This document shows, in pieces, positions 47,356 through 59,680 of a stretch of DNA of 64,000 nt. The first letter of the stretch is position 1. Each line of letters begins with the position of its first letter. The position numbers and the translations under genes were made by a program. Source of the stretch: Tolypeutes matacus (Eukaryota > Chordata > Mammalia > Cingulata > Chlamyphoridae); the NCBI GenBank assembly GCA_026826555.1, contig JAKSZT010054581.1, positions 2,203,415 to 2,267,414 on the forward strand, read 5' to 3'. The notes beneath the pieces are model-generated. The model saw only the letters and a program-made list of their open reading frames with translations, was not told the origin of the DNA and did not search any database.

Positions 47356-50300
47356 GAAATTCGTTACGGGAAATAACACTGAATGTTAATGGATTAAATT
47401 AACCAATCAAGAGACACAGATTGGCAGAATGGATAAGAAAATATGATCTATCTATATGCTGTCTACAAGAAACTCACTTCGACACAGGGATTCAAGGAGA
47501 CTGAAAGTGAATGGCTAAAAAAACAATTTTATAAGCTAACAATAGCCAAAAAGGGCAGGAGAAGCTATTCTAATATCAGACAAAATAGACTTTAAATGAA
47601 ATCTATTGTAAGAGACAAAGATGGACACTATATATTAGTAAAAGGAGTAATGTCTCAAGAAGAGAGAACAATGATCAACATTTATGCAACTAATCAGATG
47701 TGTCAAAATACATGCTGCAAACTCTGGAAAAACTAAGAGGAGATATAAATGCCTCTACAATTATAACAGGGACTTAAACATACCACTATCATCATTACAC
47801 AGAACATCTAGACAAAGAATCAATAAAGAAACAAAAGCAATCAACAATACATTAGAACTCCTGGACTTAATAGACATATACAGAACATTACACCCAAATA
47901 CAGAAGGATTTACATTCTTCTCGAGTGTACATGGAACAGACTCCAAAATAGACCACATGCTAGGCCACAGAAAAACTCTCAATGAATTCAGAAAGATTGA
48001 GATTATACAAAGTAATTTCTCTGACCACAAGGGAATGAAATTGGAAATCACTAAGGGACAGAGAAACATGTTAGGCACAAGGATATGGAAGTTAAACAAC
48101 ACACTCTTAGACAAACAGTGGGTTAAGGAGGAAATCTCAAAAGAAATCAGTAACTACCTTGAAACTAATGTAAATGACAACACAACATATCAAAACCTAT
48201 GGGATGCAGCAAAAGCAGTCCTGAGAGGGAAGTTCATAGCCATAAATTCATATATTAAAAAAGAAGAAAGAGCTAAAATTGAAGACCTAACTGCACACTT
48301 GGAGGAATTTAGGAGGAATTCTATCCCTAAAGGAGGTAGAAGAAGGAAATAACAAAGATTACAGCAGAACTTAATGAAATAGAGAATAAGAAAGCACTGG
48401 AAACAATAAAACCAAAAGCTGGTTCTTCGAGAATATCAATAAAATTGACAAGCCCTTAGCTAAACTAACAAAGAAAAAGAGAGAACAGATGCAAATATAT
48501 AAAATAAGGAATGAGCAAGTGGATATCACTACTGAACCCACATAAACAAAGAGTATCATAAGAGGACACTTTGAAATATTATATGCCAACAAGAATAACA
48601 ATTTCGAGGAAATGGACAAGTTTCTAGAAACCCTCAAACAGCCTACATTGATGAAAGAAGAAATAGATGAACTCAACAGTCAAAATACAAGTAAAGAGAT
48701 AGACTAAGTCATCAAAATCCTCCCAACTAAGAAGAGTACAGGACCAGATGGCTTCACAGCTGAATTCTACCAAACATTCCGGAAAAAGCTACCACCAATT
48801 CTACTTCAGCTCTTCCAAAAAATAGAAGTGGAAGGAATATTGCCTAACTCATTCTATGATGCCAACATTACCCAAATACCAAAACCAAATAAAGATACCA
48901 CAAGAAAGAAAAATTACAGACCAATTTCCCTATTGAACCTAGATGATAAAATCCTCAACAAAATATTTGCTAATCACATTCAACAACATATCAAAAGGAT
49001 TATACACCATGACCAAGTGGGTTTCATCCGGGTATGCAAGGATGGTTCAATAAAAGAAAATCAATCCATGTAATACACCACATAAACAGATTGAAAGAAA
49101 AAAATCACATGATCATCTCTATAGATGCAGAAAAAGCATTCAACAAAATACAGCACTCTTTCCTCATAAAATCACTGCAAAAGATAGGAATAGATGGAAA
49201 CTTTCTGAATATGATAAAGGGTATATATGAAAAACCCAAAGCTATCATCATTTTCAACGGTGAAATCCTAAAAGCCTTCCCTCTGAGATCAGGAACTAGA
49301 CAAGGATGCCCACTATCACCACTCCTATTTAACATTGTCTCAGAAGTACTTACGCGAGCACTGAGAAAAGAAAAGGACATAAAAGGCATCCAGATTGGAA
49401 AAGAAGAAGTAAAAATTTCATTATTTGCAGATGACATGATCCTATACATAGAAAGCCCTGAGAAATCTACAACAAGGTTTCTAGAACTTATAAAGGAGTT
49501 CAGTAATGTTGCAGGCTATAAGATCAATGCTCAAAAATCATTAGCATTTCTATACACCAATAATGAGCAAACTGAGGTGGATATCAGGAAAAAAATACCA
49601 TTTACAATAGTAAATAAAAGAATCAAATACCTAGGAATAAATTTAACTAAAGATGTAAAGGACTTATATACAGAAACTACACAACACTGTTTAAGAAAAT
49701 AAAAAGACTTAAATAAATGGAAAAATATTCCCTGTTCATGGATAGGAAGAGTAAACATCATCAAGATGTCTATCCTACTCAAACTAATCTACAGATTTAA
49801 TGCAATCCCAATAAAAGTCAACACTATATTTTTTAGGTACAGGAAAAACTAACCACAAAATATATTTGGAGAGGCAAGAGGACCCGAATTGACAAAGGCA
49901 TATTGAAAAAGAAAAGTGAAGTTGGAGGTATCACACTACCTGACTTTAAAACATACTACAAAGCTACAGTCATCAAAACTGCATGGGATTGGCACAAGGA
50001 TAGACCTACTGACCAATGGAACCGAATTGAGAGTCCTGATAAAGATCCTCGCATATACAGTTATCTGATATTTGTCAAGGCCTAGAAGCCCACTCATTTG
50101 GGAGAGAATGGTCTCTTTAAAAAGTGGTGTTTGGAGAACTGGATATTCATATCCAAAAGAGTGAGAGAAAAATACCATCTCACACCTTATACAAAAATCA
50201 ACTCAAGATGGATCAAAGATCTAAGTATAAGAGTCAAAAACATAAAGATCTTGGAAGATAATGTAAGGAAGCATCTACAGGACCTTGTAATAGGAAATGG

Positions 50301-51140
50301 TTTCATGAACTTCACAGCCAAAGCATGAGCAGCAAGAGAAAAAATAGATAAATGGGATCTCATCAAAATTAAAAACTTCTGCACCTCAAAGGATGTTATT
50401 AAGAAAATAAAAAGGCAGCCTTACCCAATGGGAGAAAATATTTGGCAACCATATATCTGATAGGAGCCTAATATCCTGCATATATAAAGAAATCCTATAC
50501 CTTGAAAATAAAAAGACAAACAACCGATTTAAAAAATGGGCAAGTGACCTGAAAAGACACTTCTCCAAGGAAAAAATAGAAATGGCTAAAAAGCTCATGA
50601 AAAAATGCTCAACATCGCTTGCTATCAGGGAAATGAAAATCAAAACTATAATGAGATACCACCTTACACCCATCAAAATGGCAGCTATTAAAAAACAGGA
50701 GACACTAAATGTTGGAGAGGATGTGGAGGAATAGGAACCCTCCTCCACTGCTGGTGGGACTGTGGTATGGTCCAGCCACTGTGGAGGACAGTTTGGAGGT
50801 TCCTCAGAAAACTAACAATAGATCTTCTGTATGATCCAGCAATTCCACTGCTGGGATATACCCAGAAGAACTGAAAGCAAAGACACAAACAGATATATGC
50901 ACACCAATGTTCATAGTGGCATTGTTCATCATTGCCAAAAGTTGGAATCAGCCCCAGTGCCCATCAACAGACGAATGGATAAGCAAAATATGGTACATAC
51001 ATACAATGGAATATTACTCAGCTGTAAGAAGGAATAAAGTGCTAACACATGGAATAACGTGGATGAATTTTGAAGACCTTATGTTGAGTGAAGCAAGCCA
51101 GGCACTGAAGGATGAACAGTATATGACCTCACTGATTTGA
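47343..51140 (+). pseudogene. L1 ORF2 of the complete L1, broken
   Basis: ATG at 47,343 and stop at 51,138-51,140 give 1,266 codons by coordinates, normal for the family. The endonuclease region covers 47,400-48,200. The reverse transcriptase follows, with [10 protein letters not shown] (49,294) and an intact Phe-Ala-Asp-Asp (49,424-49,435). A C-terminal region follows to the end. Two large pieces stay open (222 codons at 47,684-48,352 and 222 codons at 49,034-49,702). At least five breaks separate the open pieces. Confidence 0.9.
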
Positions 51141-53665
51141 ACTGAGGAAAGTGAGCAGTCTCTGAGAACCATTGTCTGAAAGATAGGTTAATACCTGAGA
51201 GAAAGAGAAGAGCAGGCTTTGAGCCATCACCCATATGGACATAATCTATGGTAAAGGGATAGAGTATAGTTGTATATTGAAGGATAGGACCGATGGGTAG
51301 TGATATTACTGGGTTTGGTGGTGCAGTGTTGACAGGTGGGTTGATTTGGCAGGGCAGGTTCACATACCAAGGGCATGTAACTATGAATCTTGACATTCCA
51401 TGAGTCAAGACAGGGAGTGTCATATGCCCCAGGGGAGTGGGGAAGAAGGAACAGTTAAGATCTAATGGAGTATTTAGTGGTCATAGAAAAGGTTTTTCAT
51501 TACCTTGCAGTAATGGACACAGGACATGGTAAATATCATTAAAAGTTATTAAACTGTATCGTGTAAATTTTAAACTATACTGTAAATCATTGACAATGTT
51601 TAGTTGCTATATTTTGCTATCTGTAAAACAGTTATAACAATGCTAACATCCAAAAAAAGGGGGAGTTAATACAGGGTGGGTAAGGGGGTGTTGTTTGGTA
51701 TCTGGGAGTCTCTGGTATTCCATGTTTGACTTTGCTGTGACATAAAACTTCTTTGAAAATTAAATGAAAATTTGAGAGACACTGGTGATTGAGAGGGGGA
51801 AGGTGTCATGGCACACTGGATATCTGATAACACAGTGAAAAAAGTAAAAAAAGGATATATATATATATATTTTTAAAGGCATTTCTTTTGCTTTTTTCCC
51901 CATTTTTTGAATGTCCCAATCCGCTAATTATATTTTGTTTTGTTTTGTTTTTTGTTTGATTGTTTGTTTGTCTTTTTTTTTTCCTGAGTTTCCTTATGTT
52001 TGTCTCTTGCACGTAAGCTTTTCATTGTTGTTTCTTTTTCCTATTAAGTGTACTTGATTATTTTATGGGCTACATGTTCATGGAAGATTTAGATCACAGA
52101 AGGGTTACAATAGGTACTGCAGGGGACTATTGGTGGGGGGTGTCTGGGAGGGTGGATTCATGGGAGTAAGTTCATCTGAATATACATGAAAGATATATAA
52201 AATTGTTCAAAAGATCAAAGGATGGTGCATGGTCACGGTGGGTGGACAACCACTCAATAAATGAGGGAATCTGAATTCTTAGCCTGGAGAGCACTGCCAC
52301 ATTCTCCAAGGGAGCAGCAACAGACCTCTGAGTGCAGGGACAGTGTCTGTCAAAAGAGGATGGCCCACTGATGAGTTCTTGTTATTGATGACTACCCTTA
52401 TGAGTCTTTGCTCTTGTAACTGAAACAGCTTACTGTTATGGGGTGCCTAAGGGTTGCCACCTGAGAGCCTCCTTGTTGCTCAAATCTGGCCTCTCTCTAA
52501 GCCAAACTCAGCATATGAATGCATTATCTTCCCCCCAATGTGGGACATTCCTCCCGGGGATGAGCCTCCCTGACAGTGAGGGATTACTACAAAGTGCCAC
52601 CTGGCAACACAACTGGAAAAAAACCTTGAATAAAAGGGGGAAAAGGTAAAGACAAATGAGTTCAAGTGGCTAAGAAACTTCAAAGAATGTCCGGAGGTCC
52701 TCCCAGAGGTAATGCTTATGCACACCTCAGTAGGAGCTCATAGAACATCAAAGTGCATATCACCCCACACAGAGGGCCTCCTGAGAGCTCTGGAGACACC
52801 CAAGTCCTATAAAAGGGGGGATAGCCCCAGAGACTGATGCCTTATCAGTGGGCTCTATTTTGGAATCTGTGCTCTTGAGAGTGATAGAATTGGACTCAAA
52901 TAAGTCCTCCCTGCACAGGGTTCATCAGTCCCTTCTATTCAAACCTGTATGTGATGCTGGAGTTTTTAGGTATACTTCCAGAAACTGGAGCCTCTGGCCT
53001 ACCTATGTGCCAGGTGTGCATGGAATCTCCTACCCTTCAGCTCAATGGACTCATCCATGTCACCTGGTGAAGAGACATTGATGGGCAACAGCCATCCCAG
53101 GGAATGGAGAGGGCCTACATCTGCAGGCAGGATCATCCCCCCCACACCATATCCATGGGATATAAGCCCTCTCTCATTTGGAGGTAGAGTGGACATCACC
53201 ATCCCAGTCCCCTTAGGATTGGGGGAGAAACTATGGACTATAGTGGACTTGATGGTATTCTGTTGTACACATATGGTGCTTCTAGCAATGGAAGAAATTA
53301 TAACAGTGAGGTGGAGCCAGTGGCCACTGGACACTTTCAGGGCAGGGAGGGGATGTGCAGTTGAAATACAGGGACTTCTTTGGGATTTGGAGGTTGTCCT
53401 GAGTTCCATTGTGGCAAAGGATGTAGGCCATTTTAAATCAGCACACATCATTCAGAACTATGTGGGAGAGAGTGTGATCTATGATGTGAACTGTGGTCTA
53501 TGGTTGATGGCAAGTCCTCAGGATGTGTAAGTCCATTGAGGATGATGGGCCACACTTGTGGGAGATGTTTGTGTGGGATGTGGTGGGAGGTGTGGGAGGT
53601 GGGGAACATGGAAATCCCTGTAGGTTCTGTGTAATATTTAGGTAAGTTAAGCACCTCTTTAAAAA

Positions 53666-53724
<59 letters not shown>

Positions 53725-53863
53725 TATAACATTTTTGTAAGCAAATGCACATATATACATTTATATTCATATATCATTTTACAAATATTGGTATGTATTG
53801 TGAAAAATTTGATTTTTAGCCACAATAAAAATAAATTAATTAAAAAAACAACAAGAACAAAAA
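51141..53863 (+). other. Very long L1 3' UTR (2.7 kb) with true 3' end
   Basis: Collinear with 20,595-23,207. It carries an A/TA-rich patch (51,840-51,880), a TATA-like CCTATAAAAGG (about 52,805), an open frame at 53,045-53,530, an A and TA repeat (53,660-53,720) and the terminal block that is also found at 6,180-6,310 and 39,298-39,430. It ends in AATAAAAATAAATTAATTAA and a degenerate A tail before the target duplication. Confidence 0.85.
53660..53720. repeat. A run and (TA)n inside L1 3' UTR
   Basis: About 14 A bases followed by about 25 TA units. The same place in the 15,442 L1 also holds TA repeats (23,164-23,186), so instability at this point is a property of the element. Confidence 0.9.
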
Positions 53864-54490
53864 AACAAGGAATTGACTCCAATTGCACCTGCTCTTCCAG
53901 ATGTGGTATAATTGCTTGAGCAAACAACACATCCACTGGTACCTGGTTTATAGCTATTGATTTGGCAATATTTTCCCTGACACCTATTAGTAAAAATGAC
54001 AGGAAACAGTGTCCCTTCAGCTGGCAAATACAGCAATAAACTTTCACTGTAGTGCCACAGGTTTACATCAACTCTCCAGTCCTATCTTACAATCTAGTCC
54101 ATAGGAAAAATGATCACTTTTCCATAAGACATCACACTGATCCATTACATTGATGAAAGTATGCTGACTGGACCTAGAGACCAAATTGTAGCAACTACTA
54201 TAGTCTTATTGATAATATATTTGCATGCCAGAAGATGGGAAATAACTCCAACAAAAATTGAGGGGCCTTTCACCTCAGTGAAATTTCTAGGCATCCAATG
54301 CTGTGGGACATCAAGATATATCTTGTATCTGTTCCTTCCTACAACCAAAAAATGAGGCACAATGCCTAGTTGACCTCTATTGATTTTCAAGGAATTAGAT
54401 TCCTCATTTTGGTGTACTACCCCAGCCCATTTAACAAGTGACCCAAAAAGTCATAAGGTTGGACAAAGTGGCATATACAAGACCATGCCT
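53864..54490 (+). pseudogene. ERVL reverse-transcriptase fragment downstream of the L1
   Basis: This continues the reverse transcriptase interrupted at 44,547. The catalytic box near 54,145 reads Tyr-Ile-Asp-Glu where Tyr-Ile-Asp-Asp is expected. The following stretch (54,161-54,355) stays open and ends in a stop, and other stops lie upstream. Together with 42,560 and 44,390 it forms one provirus fragment in plus orientation. Inactive. Confidence 0.8.
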
Positions 54491-54509
54491 GAGATGACCC
54501 TGAAGATAA

Positions 54510-54915
54510 AAAGAAATTATAAATTTTGATATATTCACCCAATGAAATCATATTTAGCTGTAAAACTGAATGTAGTTAGGATGCATGATGTGACATGGAT
54601 AAACTTTGAAAACATAATGCTAATTGAAATAAGCCAAATCCAAAGGACAAATATTGTATGTTTACACTTATATGAAATATCTAGAAAAGAAAGTTCATAG
54701 ATACAGGAAGTAGAATAAAGGTTACAGGACCAGGGTAAGGAGAAATAGAGAGTTATTGCTTAATGGGGAAAGAATTTATAGTTTGGGTGATGAAAAATTT
54801 TGATAATGGAATTTGGAGATGTTAGTAAATCTTTGTAAAAGCAATCAATGTCTTTAAATTGTAAACTTATGGTTACAATGACTATTTTTATGATACATAT
54901 ATATTAAAACAAGGA
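54510..54915 (+). mobile_element. 5'-truncated old L1 3' end
   Basis: The sequence has the ORF2 C-terminal text (ACATGGATAAACTTTGAAAA near 54,593, then AAATAAGCCA) followed by a short 3' UTR with TATGAAATATCTAGAA and AGGTTACAGG blocks typical of old L1 3' ends, finishing in an A-rich stretch near 54,905. Confidence 0.75.
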
Positions 54916-55129
54916 AGAAAATAACATGATTAAATATAAAATAAGTGATCTGGAATATAAACAGTGTATGAATTAGAGGAGGTAAATGCTGGGCCTCATT
55001 AAGTGAGTTAATTTATGTAACAAATGGAATGGTGTAAGCATTATTACATATAATATTATTACAATTCATTATGGAGATGGGGTTTAAGCTCGTTTATGAA
55101 CCAATGGAATAACTGTTCATGCATTCATT

Positions 55130-55870
55130 CTTCCAAAAGAATATGGAGTGTATGTTCAAAGTAATTTTCAGGCACAGTACTAGAGTCTGGAAGTGAAATG
55201 GAGTCAAGACAGATCTGGATCCTGCTCTCAGGAACACTGGGGTAAAAGGGGGGCAATAAATACATAAGTGGATAAAATAAATATAGATTATTTCAATGCT
55301 GGGTAGGAATTAAAAAGGCTTTTCTAATCACTAATAAGAGGGTGGGGATCTATTTTACATAGATCTACTTTTATCTGAGCAATTATGTGACATTCAGACA
55401 GAGACCTGAATGATGAAAAGGATCCAGCCATGCAAAGTACTAAGTAGAGGTCACTACAGGCAAAAGTCACAGCAAGGACAATGCCATGAGGTGGAAAAAG
55501 CACTTAGCCTTTTGAAGGAACAAAACTGAGCCTGTGGAATAATATTTGCTATGTAAAAGGAGAAATAGGCAAAAGGAAGTTCTCAGGGAGCCTTGAAGGT
55601 TATGACAGGTTTGGATTTACTCACAGCCTCCCTATATGTAAAGGGGGGATAATGGTGTGATGGGGTGGGAGCAGGGCAGAAGAACCAGGATAACCAAGGT
55701 AGTTCATGGACAAGTGAATAAAGCAGCCAGTCTGTAGAGGGCAACTGTGGTTGGAAATAAGAGATATGGCTGGAGTCCAACATTCAGGCTATGTTATGAA
55801 GGGCTAAATTTAGCTTCAACTTATTTTTCCTGTAAGCAACAGTGTATTGTTGATTATTTTTCAGAAGAAT
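55130..55870 (+). repeat. L2-like LINE 3' UTR fragment
   Basis: Block order follows L2 as I know it: a CAGGCACAGTACTAGA-like opening, CCTGCTCTCAGGA, AATAAATACATAAG, GAGACCTGAATGATGAAAAGG, GCCATGCAAAG, then CAAGGACAATGCCATGAGGTGG. It is diverged and non-coding. Confidence 0.6.
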
Positions 55871-57330
55871 AATTATGTGAAATAAAGCTGTCCAACATAT
55901 TAGAGTAGGGAATGGAAAAACAAGTAAAATGTAATCCCTACCGATTTTACTGAATCAATCCGAAAAGTTGTGTCTTAGAAATATGACTGATTGATGAACA
56001 AGAAATAAGTTTAAGATAATTTTGCTGAACCTTTTGCAGTGGATATATTTGGCTTCATTTGTCCTCCTGCCTCCTCAACAATATTGCTCCAACCCCTGTG
56101 ATGTCATCTGGACCCTTTCTCTGGCTTCTCTTTGGCACCCAAACATGATCTCCTCACTCTGTCTCATCCAGCACTAAATAAATAGTCTTTCTGAATCCTT
56201 GTAATTCTCTACAACTGGCCATTATCCTTTCGGGGTTAGGCTTCTTGGAAGAGTCAAGAGCATTTCCTGTCCCTACAACCCAGACTCTAGTTTAAACCAT
56301 CATCATTTGGCTCACCATGATCTTAAAATCACTCCACCTTAGCCAACCACTCCACTGAAATTGCTCTGCTAAATTTAATTTCAAATTCTCAATATAATGG
56401 ATATCTTCCTTGTATTATCATTCCTGACCTTACTTATTTTCTCATTTTCCAGGCTTTATTGTTGATTTGATAATATTCTCCCACCTACTTGATATCATCC
56501 TTTTTGCTATCCCTCCTAATTCTGTTTATTCTTTCTCAGCTAGCTCTATCTCTATTTACCCCTTATATGTTGATGTTCCACAAACTTCAAGCTCCCGCTC
56601 ATTTCCTTGCCCTCTCTATGAGTGACTTCATCCAAAGCTGAGGTTTAAATTCAGTCAATCTGCCAGTGAGTTACAATTCTTCACATCTAGTTCAGAACAT
56701 TCTCCTGAGCTCCACATTTGAATTTTCAAATAGAATATCATGGGTACCTCAAGCTAAACCTCTTTCCCCAAAGTTCTGCACCTCTTTCTCGTCAGAAAGA
56801 ACGTTACCACTATCTACCTCTTGTTTAAGCCTGAAAGTTGGGAGGTTTCCTTGACACCTCCTTCTTTCACCCTTAGAATTAGCAATGAATCTGTCAATTC
56901 TACTTCTAAATAGATTTTATGAATTTAGCCCTGCTTATTTTCCCTGTTGCCGTAGTCTTAACCAAGGTTTTCACTGCTTATTTCCTGGATATCTGACACC
57001 ACCTTCCAACTGGTTCCTTTTCCTTGAGACTAGTCTCCTTCAAATTTAACCCTAATCTTTATAAAATGCAAATTTGATATTATCTTGTAGGAATTGTAAT
57101 CTAAGGATTGTCATATATTGAATCTATAGATGTTAAAAACTTCAAAGTTATAATTATTGCTTCATAGACTTACATGTATATTAAGTATATATTAAATAAG
57201 AAAATATGCGACTAAAGAGTCTATGATTTCATCTTACATTATTATTATTTTTGTTGCACTACATTTATCCCTAAAGATTTGAATCACAGTATGGAGTAAT
57301 TTCTTTTCAGTGTGAAGTACTTTAGTATAT
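55871..57330. other. Unassigned sequence
   Basis: No gene, RNA or firmly named repeat was recognised. Frames are short (62 codons at most, 56,666-56,854). The pyrimidine-rich stretch 56,050-57,060 has the feel of an old dispersed repeat in antisense, but I cannot name it. Confidence 0.35.
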
Positions 57331-58125
57331 TTTGTAAGGAATGTATGTTACAAACAAATACTCTCAGTCTTTGTTTATCTGGAATTGTCTTCCTTTCCCT
57401 TTCATTTTGAAGGATAGCTTTGCTGGATATACAATTCTTGGCTAAGACATATCTATCAGAACTTTGAATATCAGCCCACTTCCTTGTGGCATCCAGCCAT
57501 TAATCATAAGTGTGCTTCCTTCTATGTGATGAATTCTTTTCACTTCTTTTCTAGATTTTCTCTTTTTCTCTGGCTTTCATAGCTTGACTATGATGTTTAT
57601 AGATATGTATCTCTTTATATGTGTCCTATTTGGATTTGTTGAGATTTGGATGTCTAGACTAATATTTTCCATTTCATTTGGGAAATTTAAAGTTATTACT
57701 TATTTAAATATGTTTTATGACCTTTTCCATCACTCCTGGGTGTCCTGTAACACATATTTTATATATTTGATGTTATGTTACAGTTTTCTGAGGCTTTTTC
57801 ATTTGAATTGTCTTTTTTACTGACTCTGAGAGTAGATAATTTAAATTGATTTATCTTCAAGTACACTCATTATTTCTTTTGCCATCTTAAAACTAGAGAT
57901 TTTCTACTGAAATTTTCACATTCATAATTGTTTTTCATTTAATAATAAGATTTCAATTTGGCCCTTCTTATATAATTTCTATCTCCTTTTTGACAGATTC
58001 ATTTTGTTCCTTCATTGTATCCCTTTCTTTTATTCTTTAAACCTGGTTTACTTTAGTTTCTTAAACATATTTGTAATCACTGCTTTTAACTCTGCTAATT
58101 TTAATTCTGAGGATACTAGGAGATG
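57331..58125 (-). mobile_element. L1/HAL1-type ORF1 fragment, antisense
   Basis: The minus strand resembles an old L1 ORF1 from the C-terminal domain (GCTGGATATACAATTCTTGG on the plus strand at 57,421) through the core to the coiled-coil region. It is more diverged than the other L1s here. No ORF2 follows on the left side, which would fit a HAL1-like half-L1, but truncation explains it equally well. Confidence 0.6.
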
Positions 58126-58229
58126 ATTTCTATTTTTTTAACTTTATTTTGTACTTTTAATAATTGAAAATACAAACAAATAGAAACTAAAAAATAAACA
58201 CAAATGAATAAATACATTTCTCAATTAAA

Positions 58230-58366
58230 TGTACTGTATACATATAAAAATTTTAATCAATTTAGATGATACAGTTAAATAATTTTGATGATATTTACCA
58301 TGTCCTGTGTCCATTACTGAAAGGTAATGAAAAGCCTTCCCCATGACCACCAAACATCCCATTAGA
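58230..58366 (-). mobile_element. L1 3' UTR fragment, antisense, before the assembly gap
   Basis: The reverse complement matches about 51,450-51,600: the block around ATGGACACAGGACATGGTAA and the AAGGTTTTTCATTACCTT block. It runs into the N gap. Confidence 0.75.
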
Positions 58367-58766
58367 NNNNNNNNNNNNNNNNNNNNNNNNNNNNNNNNNN
58401 NNNNNNNNNNNNNNNNNNNNNNNNNNNNNNNNNNNNNNNNNNNNNNNNNNNNNNNNNNNNNNNNNNNNNNNNNNNNNNNNNNNNNNNNNNNNNNNNNNNN
58501 NNNNNNNNNNNNNNNNNNNNNNNNNNNNNNNNNNNNNNNNNNNNNNNNNNNNNNNNNNNNNNNNNNNNNNNNNNNNNNNNNNNNNNNNNNNNNNNNNNNN
58601 NNNNNNNNNNNNNNNNNNNNNNNNNNNNNNNNNNNNNNNNNNNNNNNNNNNNNNNNNNNNNNNNNNNNNNNNNNNNNNNNNNNNNNNNNNNNNNNNNNNN
58701 NNNNNNNNNNNNNNNNNNNNNNNNNNNNNNNNNNNNNNNNNNNNNNNNNNNNNNNNNNNNNNNNNN
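58367..58766. other. Assembly gap of exactly 400 N
   Basis: Unknown bases. Long open frames reported across it are artefacts. The flanks belong to two different points of the L1 3' UTR in an order that is not collinear, so the missing sequence probably includes an L1 boundary. Confidence 1.
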
Positions 58767-58815
58767 ATATGGTGGGTGGGATGATCCTGCCTGCAGATGC
58801 AGGCCCTCTCCATGT
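58767..58815 (-). mobile_element. Upstream end of a truncated L1 3' UTR insert
   Basis: The reverse complement matches 53,107-53,155 (GGGCCTACATCTGCAGGCAG region). It stops at 58,815, where old antisense L1 ORF2 starts. This is the 5'-truncated end of an insert whose tail lies in the gap, like the one at 6,170-6,839. Confidence 0.7.
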
Positions 58816-59680
58816 TTAGGTCTTTTAAAATTTATTTTAACATTGTTTTGTAGTTTTCTGCATATAGGTCTTGTACTTCTTTGGTTAAATTAACTACTAG
58901 GCATTTGAATCTTTTTGTTGCTATTGAAAATGGAATTTTTTCCCTTGGTTTCCTCCTCTGGTTGTTCAGTACTAGTGTAGAAAATCATTACTGCTTTTTG
59001 CATTTTGATTTTGTATCCTGCCACTTTGCTGAACTCATTTGTTAGCTCAAGTAGCTTTGTCATGGCTACTACAGGATTTTCAAAGTACAGGATCATGTCA
59101 TCCACAAACAGTGAGAGTTTAACTTCCTCTTTTCCTATTAGGATGCCTTTAATTTTTTTTTCTTGTCTAATTGCCTTAGCTAGAACTTTTAGTACAATAT
59201 TGAATAACAATGGTGACAGTAGGCATCCTTGTCCTGTTCCCGACATTAGAGGGAATGCTTTCAACATTTAGCCATTGAGTATGATGTTGGCTGTGGGTTT
59301 TTCATATATACCTTTTCTCATATTGAGGAATTTTCCTTCTATTCCTATCTTTTTGAAAAAAAATATGCTGGATTTTGCCAAATGCCTTTTCTGCATCAAT
59401 TGAGATGATCATGTGTTTTTTTTCCTTCAATTTGTTAATGTGTTGTATTACTTTGATTGATTTTCTTATGTTCAACCAACCTTGCATAACAGGAATAAAT
59501 CCTACTTGGCCATGATGTATAAGTCTTTTGGTATGCTATTTGATTTGATTTGCAAGTATTTTGTTGAGAATTTTTGCATCTATGTTCATTAGAGAGATTG
59601 ATCTCTACTTTTCTTTTCTTGTAGAATCTTTATCTGGCTTTGGTATTAGAGTGATGTTGCCTTCATAAAAGAAGAGAGTT
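58816..59680 (-). pseudogene. L1 ORF2 reverse-transcriptase fragment, antisense
   Basis: On the minus strand a 125-codon frame (59,267-58,890) covers the palm, with Gly-Gln-Gly-Cys-Leu-Leu-Ser-Pro and a Phe-Val-Asp-Asp catalytic box, both aspartates kept. Upstream parts of the domain run to 59,680 with stops. The element is cut at 59,680. Confidence 0.85.

Larger units (their letters stand above)
44548..53863 (+). mobile_element. Complete 9.3-kb L1 in an ERVL provirus
   Basis: Both ends are defined by 13-bp duplications with one mismatch (44,535-44,547 and 53,864-53,876). Parts in order: 5' UTR with a GGGGCCAAGATGG start (44,548-46,302), ORF1 (46,303-47,355), ORF2 (47,343-51,140), and a 2.7-kb 3' UTR ending in an A-rich tail. 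Total length is well above the 6-7 kb usual for mammalian L1, because both UTRs are long. Frames are broken several times, so it cannot move by itself. Confidence 0.9.

Noticed and set aside
42560..54490. Possibly active ERVL provirus
   Set aside because: The fragment lacks LTRs in the window, carries several stops and frameshifts, has altered protease and polymerase catalytic positions, and is split by a 9.3-kb L1.
58295..58819. Open frames of 158 and 172 codons
   Set aside because: They consist mostly of unknown residues across the 400-N gap.
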